This document shows positions 52,852-61,723 of a stretch of 64,000 bases of DNA, piece after piece. The stretch spans positions 3,022,501 through 3,086,500 of the forward strand of contig NZ_SGXG01000001.1 in NCBI RefSeq assembly GCF_004216715.1. The letters run 5' to 3'. The notes beneath the pieces are model-generated. The model had not been told where the DNA came from. It worked only from the letters and a program-made list of their open reading frames with translations, and made no database searches. Source of the stretch: Cecembia calidifontis (GTDB taxonomy: Bacteria > Bacteroidota > Bacteroidia > Cytophagales > Cyclobacteriaceae). The translations under genes and the position numbers were made by a program. The first letter of the stretch is position 1. Every line of letters begins with the position of its first letter.

Positions 52852-53534
52852 ATTACGGATTTTTTAGTAATTACCTTTCCTATTGTTCCATAACCAAGAC
52901 TACTGCTTTTTCCCAATCCAATATCATAGGGCAGAAATACATTGGTTTTAAATTCAAGATCAAATGACAGTACCTTTTGTCCTTTTAACTTGGTCCAGTA
53001 TTGCCTGTTGATCCTTGTTATGTTTACAGTAACAGTCTTATCAATTTGCCAGTCCAATCCTTTGGCCATAGACAAAATATTACCGATCATGGTTTTTTCG
53101 AGAAACCCCAATTGCTCTGCCAAACTTTCAAGAGCAATAAATTTGGGAAAGTTGGCCGAGTTGATAGGCAGCCATTTGTAGATGGAATAGGATAGAGGGT
53201 TATCTAATATTTCAAGCTGATAGCTGTTCAGTTTGACTTGATCCACATACAAGGACTTAAAGTCAGAACCGATTCTGATAACACCTTCGTTTTTATGAAA
53301 GAAAGCATGGATCTCTTCAACACCTTCTTTGATACAGACCAAACTGGCTCTTTTTCCATCTCTTTTGTATTGAATGACTGGATACTTGTAATGGAATCTG
53401 TCATCACTGAGATGATTGTGAAAAATGACATGTTCTCTACCGACAAGATCAATTATAGCTCCCCTGAAAGCAGGAATTTCGTAATCTTTTAATTCAGTAT
53501 CAAAAACAATTTTTAAAACTTTTATCTTAGGCAT
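52848..53534 (-). CDS. cas6: Cas6 crRNA-processing endonuclease
   Basis: The product is 228 aa and the first gene of the operon. The family is indicated by FRGAIIDLVGREHVIFHNHL, RFHYKYPVIQYKRDGKRASL and the C-terminal glycine-rich loop NVFLPYDIGLGKSSSLGYGT. The histidines near residues 35-48 are candidate catalytic residues. It should cut the 37-bp repeat to leave the ATTAAGAC handle. Its promoter must lie in the A/T-rich stretch beyond 53534. Confidence 0.88.
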   Translation of the reverse strand: MPKIKVLKIVFDTELKDYEIPAFRGAIIDLVGREHVIFHNHLSDDRFHYKYPVIQYKRDGKRASLVCIKEGVEEIHAFFHKNEGVIRIGSDFKSLYVDQVKLNSYQLEILDNPLSYSIYKWLPINSANFPKFIALESLAEQLGFLEKTMIGNILSMAKGLDWQIDKTVTVNITRINRQYWTKLKGQKVLSFDLEFKTNVFLPYDIGLGKSSSLGYGTIGKVITKKSVI

Positions 53535-54017
53535 ATTCGGGTCATTGTGAAAAATTTTAGAGCAAAAATTCCAAGTCTAAATACCTAAACAGAAAAGGCA
53601 TTTTTGCTTATCATTTTCTTTCAAAATGTCAAACTAATTAATCCATCGAAAAAATGCAAGCTACTGCTGTTCGAAATTGTATAAAAAAATAAAGGATTTA
53701 TTCTTTTTCATCCCTTGTTTTTGAGCAGAGCACAATCAGTGTTCAAAAAAAAATCTATTCATTTTCAGTCATTTGGATTTGGTAAAAATAAGTTGATGCC
53801 CTAACCCATTTTTTTTAAAAAAAATGAGAAAATTTTAAGCTTTTAGGCTGCTTCTGAAATCCAAGATAAAAGTTATAATGAATATTTAAGTTTTAAAATT
53901 TAGATATCTACCCTTTTTCTTTCCAAACCATTTTCTTTATATGTACCTTTCCCTCTATACCGGTTCGGACTGTCATTTTTGATTTTCAATCTTCATTATA
54001 CATTTTACATTACCCTT
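53535..54017. other. A/T-rich region upstream of cas6
   Basis: No coding frame is credible. It should hold the cas operon promoter on the minus strand. TAGACTTGG near 53565-53575 is a weak match to a Bacteroidota -7 element (TAnnTTTG); no clear -33 partner. Long A-runs occur at about 53740-53825. Confidence 0.4.
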
Positions 54018-54859
54018 CCCTGCAACCTGGTCCCTCGCTAAAACCATCCTAAGGGATGGTTTTTTTAACGCTCGGTCCTCCTTGTTTTAGTGGATAGTTT
54101 ATCCCGATGAGGAACGATATCGGGACAGTACTCTTATGATATTATAATCCTGCGCTGCATGCTGGCCCAAGCCTAAAAATATCCACAGGGACATTTTCCT
54201 AACGTCCAGTCCCCCCTGCAACCTGGCCCCTCGCTAAAACCATCCTAAGGGATGGTTTTTTAACGCTCGGTCCTCCTTGTTATAGTGGATAGTTTATCCC
54301 GATGAGGAACGATATCGGGACAGTACTCTTATGATATTATAATCCTGCGCTGCATCCTGGCCCAAGCCTAAAAATATCCAAAGGGACATTTTCCTAACGT
54401 CCAGTCCCCCCTGCAACCTGGCCCCTCGCTAAAACCATCCTAAGGGATGGTTTTTTAACGCTCGGTCCTCCTTGTTATAGTGGATAGTTTATCCCGATGA
54501 GGAACGATATCGGGACAGTACTCTTATGATATTATAATCCTGCGCTGCATGCTGGCCCAGGCCTAAAAATATCCACAGGGACATTTTCCTAACGTCCAGT
54601 CCCCCCTGCAACCTGGCCCCTCGCTAAAACCATCCTAAGGGATGGTTTTTTAACGCTCGGTCCTCCTTGTTATAGTGGATAGTTTATCCCGATGAGGAAC
54701 GATATCGGGACAGTACTCTTATGATATTATAATCCTGCGCTGCATGCTGGCCCAAGCCTAAAAATATCCAAAGGGACATTTTCCTAACGTCCAGTCCCCC
54801 CTGCAACCTGGCCCCTCGCTAAAACCATCCTAAGGGATGGTTTTTTAACGCTCGGTCCT
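54018..54859. repeat. 195-bp tandem repeat at the trailer end of CRISPR array 2
   Basis: The same unit as at 30862-31960, with the anchor CATTTTCCTAACG at 54192, 54387, 54582 and 54777, exactly 195 bp apart. The first copy here keeps TCCTTGTTTTAGTGGAT, identical to the CRISPR repeat, where other copies have TTATAG. The last copy runs into the degenerate terminal CRISPR repeat. Confidence 0.92.
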
Positions 54860-57277
54860 CCTTGTTTTAGTGGATGCGGTACTCTGACTGCTTATTACCG
54901 TGAGATGATTATGGAGAGATGAGTCTTAATCCTTGTTTTAGTGGATGCGGTACTCTGACCAAAAAGAACAACAATTAACGGCGAAAGCGTTAACAGTCTT
55001 AATCCTTGTTTTAGTGGATGCGGTACTCTGACTATTCAAACAACAGACATTTGAAGAAATGGCCCTGAGTCTTAATCCTTGTTTTAGTGGATGCGGTACT
55101 CTGACAACAACACTGGATATTATACATCTTGCCGCTTCGGTCTTAATCCTTGTTTTAGTGGATGCGGTACTCTGACTTATTAAGGCAAATCAATTCGTCT
55201 TTGGTTGGACAGTCTTAATCCTTGTTTTAGTGGATGCGGTACTCTGACCGTGGGCAAAATTCCGCTTTAATCCTTATTAAGGCAAAGTCTTAATCCTTGT
55301 TTTAGTGGATGCGGTACTCTGACTGGTTATGATTGGAGATAGATATATTTCTGATCAGGTCTTAATCCTTGTTTTAGTGGATGCGGTACTCTGACAGCGC
55401 AAACAGAACCAGAAAAACTTTGGGAGGCTGTCTTAATCCTTGTTTTAGTGGATGCGGTACTCTGACAACTTCAGGGTATATTAGATGCTTTAAAGCTGGT
55501 TGTCTTAATCCTTGTTTTAGTGGATGCGGTACTCTGACACCACAGAGGGTGTTGAGCTACGTCAGCTCGCTTATGTCTTAATCCTTGTTTTAGTGGATGC
55601 GGTACTCTGACAATCAGCCCTTATTTTGGTTAAAGCAAACCAGTTTGTGTCTTAATCCTTGTTTTAGTGGATGCGGTACTCTGACAAATCAGCTCTCATC
55701 CTGTTGAAACACAACTCACTGTCTTAATCCTTGTTTTAGTGGATGCGGTACTCTGACCATCCTTTTTTAATTCACTTTGTTCCAAAGTGTTGGGTCTTAA
55801 TCCTTGTTTTAGTGGATGCGGTACTCTGACCGGGTTCAAATTAGTTCCTATTGTGGATGAGAATGGTGTCTTAATCCTTGTTTTAGTGGATGCGGTACTC
55901 TGACTCTCTCGATAGAGACACCAGAGATAAAATAAAAACGTCTTAATCCTTGTTTTAGTGGATGCGGTACTCTGACTGCTTAATGAGGAAGGGAAACCTG
56001 TCCTTGATGAGTCTTAATCCTTGTTTTAGTGGATGCGGTACTCTGACTTCCAAGACTTTATGGGGTATTCATATCTGGAGCAGTCTTAATCCTTGTTTTA
56101 GTGGATGCGGTACTCTGACAGTTAAAAAAAAACTTCAAAAAATGGGAGTTTTGTCTTAATCCTTGTTTTAGTGGATGCGGTACTCTGACAAAATTCTACA
56201 ACATCATAAAGCTTGCTTATCAAAGTCTTAATCCTTGTTTTAGTGGATGCGGTACTCTGACAAGTAAAGGAATCGTTTTATATTAAATTTCCAACCGTCT
56301 TAATCCTTGTTTTAGTGGATGCGGTACTCTGACATATCCAACATGATTCAGCCAGTACAGGTGGTAATGTCTTAATCCTTGTTTTAGTGGATGCGGTACT
56401 CTGACTACCTATCAATGTGTTTAAATGGAAAGCGTAAACTTTGTCTTAATCCTTGTTTTAGTGGATGCGGTACTCTGACGGGGCCAAGGGAATTCCGTTG
56501 AATGAAGATCAGTTAAGTCTTAATCCTTGTTTTAGTGGATGCGGTACTCTGACACGGTAGCACCAAACTCAAGCTGTCCTTTAACAAAGGTCTTAATCCT
56601 TGTTTTAGTGGATGCGGTACTCTGACTTAAGCTTTAGTTATAAGTTAGAGCTCTGAAAGTCTAGTCTTAATCCTTGTTTTAGTGGATGCGGTACTCTGAC
56701 ACGGTAGCACCAAACTCAAGCTGTCCTTTAACAAAGGTCTTAATCCTTGTTTTAGTGGATGCGGTACTCTGACTTAAGCTTTAGTTATAAGTTAGAGCTC
56801 TGAAAGTCTAGTCTTAATCCTTGTTTTAGTGGATGCGGTACTCTGACTGTTAGAGAACATGAAACAATAAATGCGCGCCATCGTCTTAATCCTTGTTTTA
56901 GTGGATGCGGTACTCTGACCAGATGGGTATCGTATAAAATTACCCCGCTAAGAGAGTCTTAATCCTTGTTTTAGTGGATGCGGTACTCTGACCCATGAAA
57001 ATACAAAAAATAGCAGAATTTATTTAGTCTTAATCCTTGTTTTAGTGGATGCGGTACTCTGACAAAGGATTTTAGAACTTTTAAAGGAGGGGAAATAGTC
57101 TTAATCCTTGTTTTAGTGGATGCGGTACTCTGACAACTTAACAGGTCAAACAATGATATTTGGGGAACGGTCTTAATCCTTGTTTTAGTGGATGCGGTAC
57201 TCTGACACCATATTTGGGTTGAGTACCCTAAAACATACAAGTCTTAATCCTTGTTTTAGTGGATGCGGTACTCTGAC
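54860..57277 (-). CRISPR. CRISPR array 2 (about 34 repeats, 33 spacers)
   Basis: It has the same 37-bp repeat and orientation as array 1, a degenerate terminal repeat on the left and a leader on the right. Spacers are 33-38 bp. A block of two spacers and their repeats is duplicated in tandem (56554-56663 repeated at 56701-56810). Adjacent spacers 55177-55211 and 55249-55286 overlap by 13 nt in sequence. Some spacers match or continue array 1 spacers, so both arrays draw on the same targets. Confidence 0.97.
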
Positions 57278-57380
57278 AGCCAACTCCATTTTTGATTGAT
57301 TTTCAGTGCATTGCAATTGAAAATGATATCGAAAATATTTAGTTTTATGAAAATAACTTCCATCTTAGCTGTCAGTAGAC
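57278..57380 (-). promoter_or_regulatory. Leader of CRISPR array 2
   Basis: The sequence next to the last repeat is similar to the array 1 leader (CCAACTCCATTTTTGATTG, GAAAATATTTAGTTTTATGA). Transcription is inferred leftward. Beyond it, to 57533, only A/T-rich sequence is seen before the DUF4407 gene. Confidence 0.78.
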
Positions 57381-57533
57381 CTCTAAATTAATGCAACAAA
57401 GGACCATTTCCAATAGACGAATTCAAAAAGAACTGTTGCTTTTTTAGTAATTAAAAGATTCAGTCAAAAAAGTAAGCCAAAAAAATCAATCATTGCCATT
57501 TAAAAATGAGATCAAAAACTCACCCAAAAAAAC

Positions 57534-58535
57534 TTAAATGATTTTCCTTCTTCCACTTGAAGTCAATTGAATGACCTTATCATAATCTCCTCCCAGCAAG
57601 CCCTTCTCCTTTAACATCCTGTCCTTTTGTTCTTTGTAAAACGCCAAACGTTGCTGGCCGTACTCCTCTTCCGCCGCCAGGAATTGTTCATAAAGAGTTT
57701 CGGAGGCACTGATTTTATACAGGATAAAGTAGGACTCCAACAGAAAGACAAAGCCAAAGAAAAAAATATAGAATCCAATGGTAAACCTGTCCTTCAATAT
57801 AAAATCATGGAGATCTTTAACTTGACTCATCAGGGCATCACCTCTCTTTTGGATCTTTTCCTCGGAATAAACTATGGCCTTCTGCTCCAAACTGTCCAGT
57901 GCTGCTTGCCTTTGTAATCTCACTCTTTCCAATTCCTCACCCGCCTTTAGCTGTTCTCCTTCTTTGGCTTCAGCGACCTTTCCTTTTCCATACATGCCGG
58001 TACCTCCACTGCCATCCAACTCTTTTAAATAGGCCTCTGAAAGCTGCTCATATCGCTTCTCCGCTTTCAATAAAGACTCATCTAACCGGGCAAGCTCCAG
58101 CCCATGGGTTTCCTTATATTTCAAAATCTCCTCCTGCCTCAACCTTTTTTCTTCAGATTGTCTAAACTCTTCCAAGTCCCCACTGAATAGCATCAGGTCA
58201 ATGGCCAGAGAACCTAAAACTGTAGATATAAATGCAAAGCATAGCCGAAGCCCGGGCATCAAATACCCTTTCTGTCTTTTTGGTGTGGCCACAAAACTTC
58301 TGTCTACAATAAATATGATGAGCCCAAGCACAATCGCTATCCCAATGCTGACACCTAGTCCTTTCCCCAGCATAACCCGGCTCAAATAAAAACCTGAAAC
58401 TGTCCATAATATTAGTGGAATAAACATTAGCGTGCCCATTGTCACTATCTTTTGCCTGCTGGAGGTAGGCTGATGCAATACGGTCTTGTAATCATAACCA
58501 AATAGGGCGGAACTTATTTTTAATAGCGTTGTCAT
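57534..58535 (-). CDS. DUF4407 membrane protein
   Basis: The product is 333 aa. There are three predicted membrane segments in the first 120 residues (GTLMFIPLILWTVSGFYLS, VSIGIAIVLGLIIFIVDRSF, LCFAFISTVLGSLAIDLML), a long charged coiled coil (about 125-235), then another membrane segment (TIGFYIFFFGFVFLLESYFI). This matches DUF4407. Function unknown. It starts 2 bp after the preceding gene, so the two are coupled. Confidence 0.82.
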   Translation of the reverse strand: MTTLLKISSALFGYDYKTVLHQPTSSRQKIVTMGTLMFIPLILWTVSGFYLSRVMLGKGLGVSIGIAIVLGLIIFIVDRSFVATPKRQKGYLMPGLRLCFAFISTVLGSLAIDLMLFSGDLEEFRQSEEKRLRQEEILKYKETHGLELARLDESLLKAEKRYEQLSEAYLKELDGSGGTGMYGKGKVAEAKEGEQLKAGEELERVRLQRQAALDSLEQKAIVYSEEKIQKRGDALMSQVKDLHDFILKDRFTIGFYIFFFGFVFLLESYFILYKISASETLYEQFLAAEEEYGQQRLAFYKEQKDRMLKEKGLLGGDYDKVIQLTSSGRRKII

Positions 58536-58537
58536 GA

Positions 58538-59110
58538 TTAAATCAATTTAAAGTGTTTGAACATTTTTTCTTCTTCTGTATAAAAGGTGAAGCCTTCAAT
58601 GAATCCTGCTTTGTAACACCTTACCGAATACTCGATATATCCCTCTCCTGTAGCTGCGAGGTCTTTTTGTAGGTACATTTCCTGTTTTTTCTGCCCATAA
58701 TAGTCCATACTGATCCTATATCTGGAATAAAGTTCAGGTGCCTCTTCTTTCATGCGCTCTGTCAAATGGGGCTTAAGTGCTTCCATCGCCAAATCCAAAT
58801 CCTGAATTATTTTATCATAGGCCAACCTAAAGTCGGAAATTATAATTTCTACCTGCTTATCCATCCTGCCCAAATCCTTCAGATGATATCCATCTTTATG
58901 TCCCATAGCATGGTAATCCCTGTCCAAGAGCCTATCCAATAAGGATCTTTCTGACTGGGGCTCAACTTTCGTTTTTTCTCCCTCTATAAATTTGGGGTCC
59001 CTCTCCTCAATAAAGAGGTCCCTTGGAATCAATTCCTTTTCCATTTCAGGAGCTGTAGGGCTAATGATTGGCTCTGTTCTTTTTCCGAATAATTTGCTGA
59101 AGAATGTCAT
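58538..59110 (-). CDS. Uncharacterised soluble protein upstream of DUF4407
   Basis: The product is 190 aa from ATG 59110 (MTFFSKLFGKRTEPIISPTA); upstream codons overlap the HNH gene. It is hydrophilic and mostly helical, with KDGYHLKDLGRMDKQVEIII and SRYRISMDYYGQKKQEMYLQ as notable segments. No family recognised. Coupling to the DUF4407 membrane protein suggests a partner role (inference). Confidence 0.6.
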   Translation of the reverse strand: MTFFSKLFGKRTEPIISPTAPEMEKELIPRDLFIEERDPKFIEGEKTKVEPQSERSLLDRLLDRDYHAMGHKDGYHLKDLGRMDKQVEIIISDFRLAYDKIIQDLDLAMEALKPHLTERMKEEAPELYSRYRISMDYYGQKKQEMYLQKDLAATGEGYIEYSVRCYKAGFIEGFTFYTEEEKMFKHFKLI

Positions 59111-59144
59111 AACTTTAGTAGGTTTAATAGTTTTGGATATATTT

Positions 59145-59450
59145 TTAGATGTCTTTAATAGGTACCGGATACAACCGGTGGCCCTCCTTGTGGCATTTAT
59201 CACATACAGTTATCAAATAGATTTCCTCATAATCCCAGGGTTTTTTCCATTCACCGGTTTTCTTGTCTCTATGGTATTGTCTGTGGTGTACATGAAGCCC
59301 TTCCTCTTTTCCACAGCACCTGCAGGCAAAGCCATCCCGTTTAAGGATTTTTTTCCGGAGCGCAAGCCATTGAGGATCCCATAATCTTTGTCTGTATTTT
59401 TCAATTTCCTGTGTTTTTGCGCTTGTGATACTTGATGTCGTCATAGTCAC
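59145..59450 (-). CDS. Small HNH nuclease-like protein
   Basis: The product is 101 aa. ILKRDGFACRCCGKEEGLHV, then HHRQYHRD and YLITVCDKCHKEGH give the CxxC...HH...CxxCH pattern of HNH/zinc-finger nucleases, with HH as the catalytic pair. It lies 34 bp before the uncharacterised soluble protein gene on the same strand. The role is unknown. Confidence 0.75.
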   Translation of the reverse strand: MTMTTSSITSAKTQEIEKYRQRLWDPQWLALRKKILKRDGFACRCCGKEEGLHVHHRQYHRDKKTGEWKKPWDYEEIYLITVCDKCHKEGHRLYPVPIKDI

Positions 59451-59515
59451 CTCCTTAATTATTTTGCAAACTTACCTTCATTGTGGGAAGTGGATGTTCC
59501 CACTTTGTTTTACTT

Positions 59516-59851
59516 TTAATTGGTTCTCGAAGAGATGGGTAAATGTTCCTGGTTGTAAACACTCAATCTCTTGGACTTCTTTCTGATCCTTTTAAGTCCT
59601 TTATCACTTCTGTAGCAAGTGACCACCTCTTTGTACTGCTTATCCGTAATGACCAGCAGTTTTTGAAGTGCCTTTTGTTCATCAGGGCTGAATTTTTCCA
59701 TTTGGGTCTTAGGGATAAATATGAATTTCAGTCCTTGTTTGTGAATCACCTTTCCATATTGGATAACTGTTGCAACGGAGATTATGGAAATTCCCCTTTG
59801 GGAAGCACGGCATCTGGCATGCTTTGTAAATTGGATTTGTGAGATAGTCAT
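59516..59851 (-). CDS. DUF4258 protein
   Basis: The product is 111 aa from ATG 59851 (MTISQIQFTKHARCRASQRG). The ISQIQFTKHARCRASQRGIS start and the FIFIPKTQM, LLVITDKQYKEVVTCYRSDK strands fit the DUF4258 / RelE-like small-fold family. It could be a toxin-like ribonuclease, but no antitoxin was recognised next to it. Confidence 0.65.
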   Translation of the reverse strand: MTISQIQFTKHARCRASQRGISIISVATVIQYGKVIHKQGLKFIFIPKTQMEKFSPDEQKALQKLLVITDKQYKEVVTCYRSDKGLKRIRKKSKRLSVYNQEHLPISSRTN

Positions 59852-59954
59852 AGTTCTTTTGTTTTGCGCTGTTTTTTGATTTTGATACAAAACAAAAGGC
59901 CAAGTGGGAAGTCTATCTTCCTACTTGGCCTGCCTCAAAAGAAAAAATTATGCT

Positions 59955-60974
59955 TTAATAGTTTGCAACCATATCCATAATTATGGTTTTGATTTTATTC
60001 TTTACTTTTTCGGGAGATACCACTCTGATTCTGCTTCCATGCGATAAGAGCAAGGCATAAAACTCGTAATTGGTTTTTACCCTGATCTGAATTGAAAACC
60101 AGTTTTCATCAGTGGTGGGTTTTGCCGGCTTCTGACTTCCGTGTAGGGGCTTGCTTTCAATATAGGGCAAAAGAGATTTCTCAACTTCCAAAAAGATAGT
60201 TTGTACGCTTTCATGGGAATAATTGGTGACTCCAATGATATCTTCAAAAAATTCTGAAGCTTTTTCTCCAGGGTAGGGGATAAAGGAATGGGAACCAGGA
60301 TCAATTTGAACTATTCTGTCCAAGGCCAAATTAGTAAGAAACTGATTAACACTTGTTTTACATAAAACAAACCAACGCCTATTGAATTGTTTCAATAAAT
60401 AGGGTGATATCAAATGCTCTTCTTCTGCTTGGCCAAAAGGCCTGTACAAAACCTTTAAGGGTTGTTTTTGGTCAATGGCTTTATATAAAGGATTGATCCA
60501 TTCCGATCCGGCAAAATATTCTTCATGCTCAAACCTTATTACCTCACTATGTGTAGGGTTTAAACCGTGAAGCGTTTCAATTCTTGCAGAAAATTCATCA
60601 ATCCATTCTGATTGCGGAAGCCCTTTGAACCTTTGCAATATGTAAAGCGCATTTTTAAGGTTTTCAGCATCTTTGTCATTAAGGGGTTTGTTCGATATAG
60701 AAAAATCAGGGTTAGCATATCTGAAATAATGTTTTTTTGAACCGGGAATTTTCTCACTGATAATTTCTGCCTCAAATCCCGCATCACTTTCCATAAAGGC
60801 CAAATCATTTCGGATCTGCTTGATACTTATTCTTGGCCTCTCAATTTCATCTATCTTGAAAATGGCTTTCGAACATTTTTCTGCTAAGTCATAAATGGTG
60901 TAATAGCGGGATGTATCTCTCAGACACTTGTCTAGCTCCCTATATCTGACATCTGCAAATCTGTTTTTAGGCAT
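59955..60974 (-). CDS. WYL-domain transcriptional regulator
   Basis: The product is 339 aa from ATG 60974 (MPKNRFADVRYRELDKCLRD); the open frame extends upstream to 61172, but the HTH begins here. The N-terminal HTH is YYTIYDLAEKCSKAIF with RISIKQIRNDLAFM. The WYL domain is PLKVLYRPFGQAEEEHLISP with LLKQFNRRWFVLCKT, and a WCX-like C-terminus follows. WYL regulators often control CRISPR and phage-defence loci; the target here could be this operon or the divergent helicase (inference). Confidence 0.85.
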   Translation of the reverse strand: MPKNRFADVRYRELDKCLRDTSRYYTIYDLAEKCSKAIFKIDEIERPRISIKQIRNDLAFMESDAGFEAEIISEKIPGSKKHYFRYANPDFSISNKPLNDKDAENLKNALYILQRFKGLPQSEWIDEFSARIETLHGLNPTHSEVIRFEHEEYFAGSEWINPLYKAIDQKQPLKVLYRPFGQAEEEHLISPYLLKQFNRRWFVLCKTSVNQFLTNLALDRIVQIDPGSHSFIPYPGEKASEFFEDIIGVTNYSHESVQTIFLEVEKSLLPYIESKPLHGSQKPAKPTTDENWFSIQIRVKTNYEFYALLLSHGSRIRVVSPEKVKNKIKTIIMDMVANY

Positions 60975-61201
60975 ATAAATAAATTTTTTTTGTCCAGAAA
61001 TCACTGTCCTTTCAACTGTTCCTCCCAAATTCCCGAAATACCTTCCTGACCTTTTTAAATTCTTCCCACCATGTAGCAAACTCTTTTCTATAGATGCCCG
61101 GAATCTCCTCAATTTGAGCATAGGTTTTACCTTATAAGGGCGAGTTGGAGGATTTTTTAGGTCTTTAGTCATTTATAATGCTCCCCTGTCCAAATATATT
61201 T

Positions 61202-61564
61202 TTATTTTTTTAAGTTGACCGTTAATGATTCTTTTGAATTTGCACTGTAAGTCAAGTCAATTAAAGTTTTATCAGTTAGATATTGAAATGGAAAATCCAC
61301 AGTAACTACCAGTTCATTGTTTTCACTTTCAGAATTAATTACCTGTCCAAACCATCCCAAATTATGCCTTCCACCAGAAAAATTAAGTTCATATATTCCA
61401 GATGTTTCTTTAATACTGCTTTTTATTAGTTGTAAGGCCTTTATCAAACTGCTTTTTCCAAAACTGTTAGTTCCTGTTAATATTGTGATTGGAGCCAAAT
61501 CAAAAACTGTCTTATCCTTGAATAACCTGAAATATTCTAACCCTATTGTTTTTATGTATGCCAT
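61202..61564 (-). CDS. AAA ATPase (AAA_15/RecF-like), truncated to its N-terminus
   Basis: The product is 120 aa. IKTIGLEYFRLFKDKTVFDL and ITILTGTNSFGKSSLIKALQ give the ABC/RecF-type N-terminus with Walker A, then the frame ends after LTYSANSKESLTVNLKK. The signature motif, Walker B and any TOPRIM nuclease domain are missing, so it is a remnant of an OLD-like or AAA defence gene, or a domain kept for another purpose. Confidence 0.65.
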   Translation of the reverse strand: MAYIKTIGLEYFRLFKDKTVFDLAPITILTGTNSFGKSSLIKALQLIKSSIKETSGIYELNFSGGRHNLGWFGQVINSESENNELVVTVDFPFQYLTDKTLIDLTYSANSKESLTVNLKK

Positions 61565-61723
61565 ATGATTTTAAGCGTTGAATTTTTAGTTTTCTTGTAA
61601 AAATTGAATTTAAAGATTTAAATTAAAAAGTTAAACAGGTAGGATCTACTATTATGTTTTTGTTTTTTCGGTTTTGGCCTGAATCTAAATAATGCCTATT
61701 TTAAACTTTTAATTTGATTTTTG

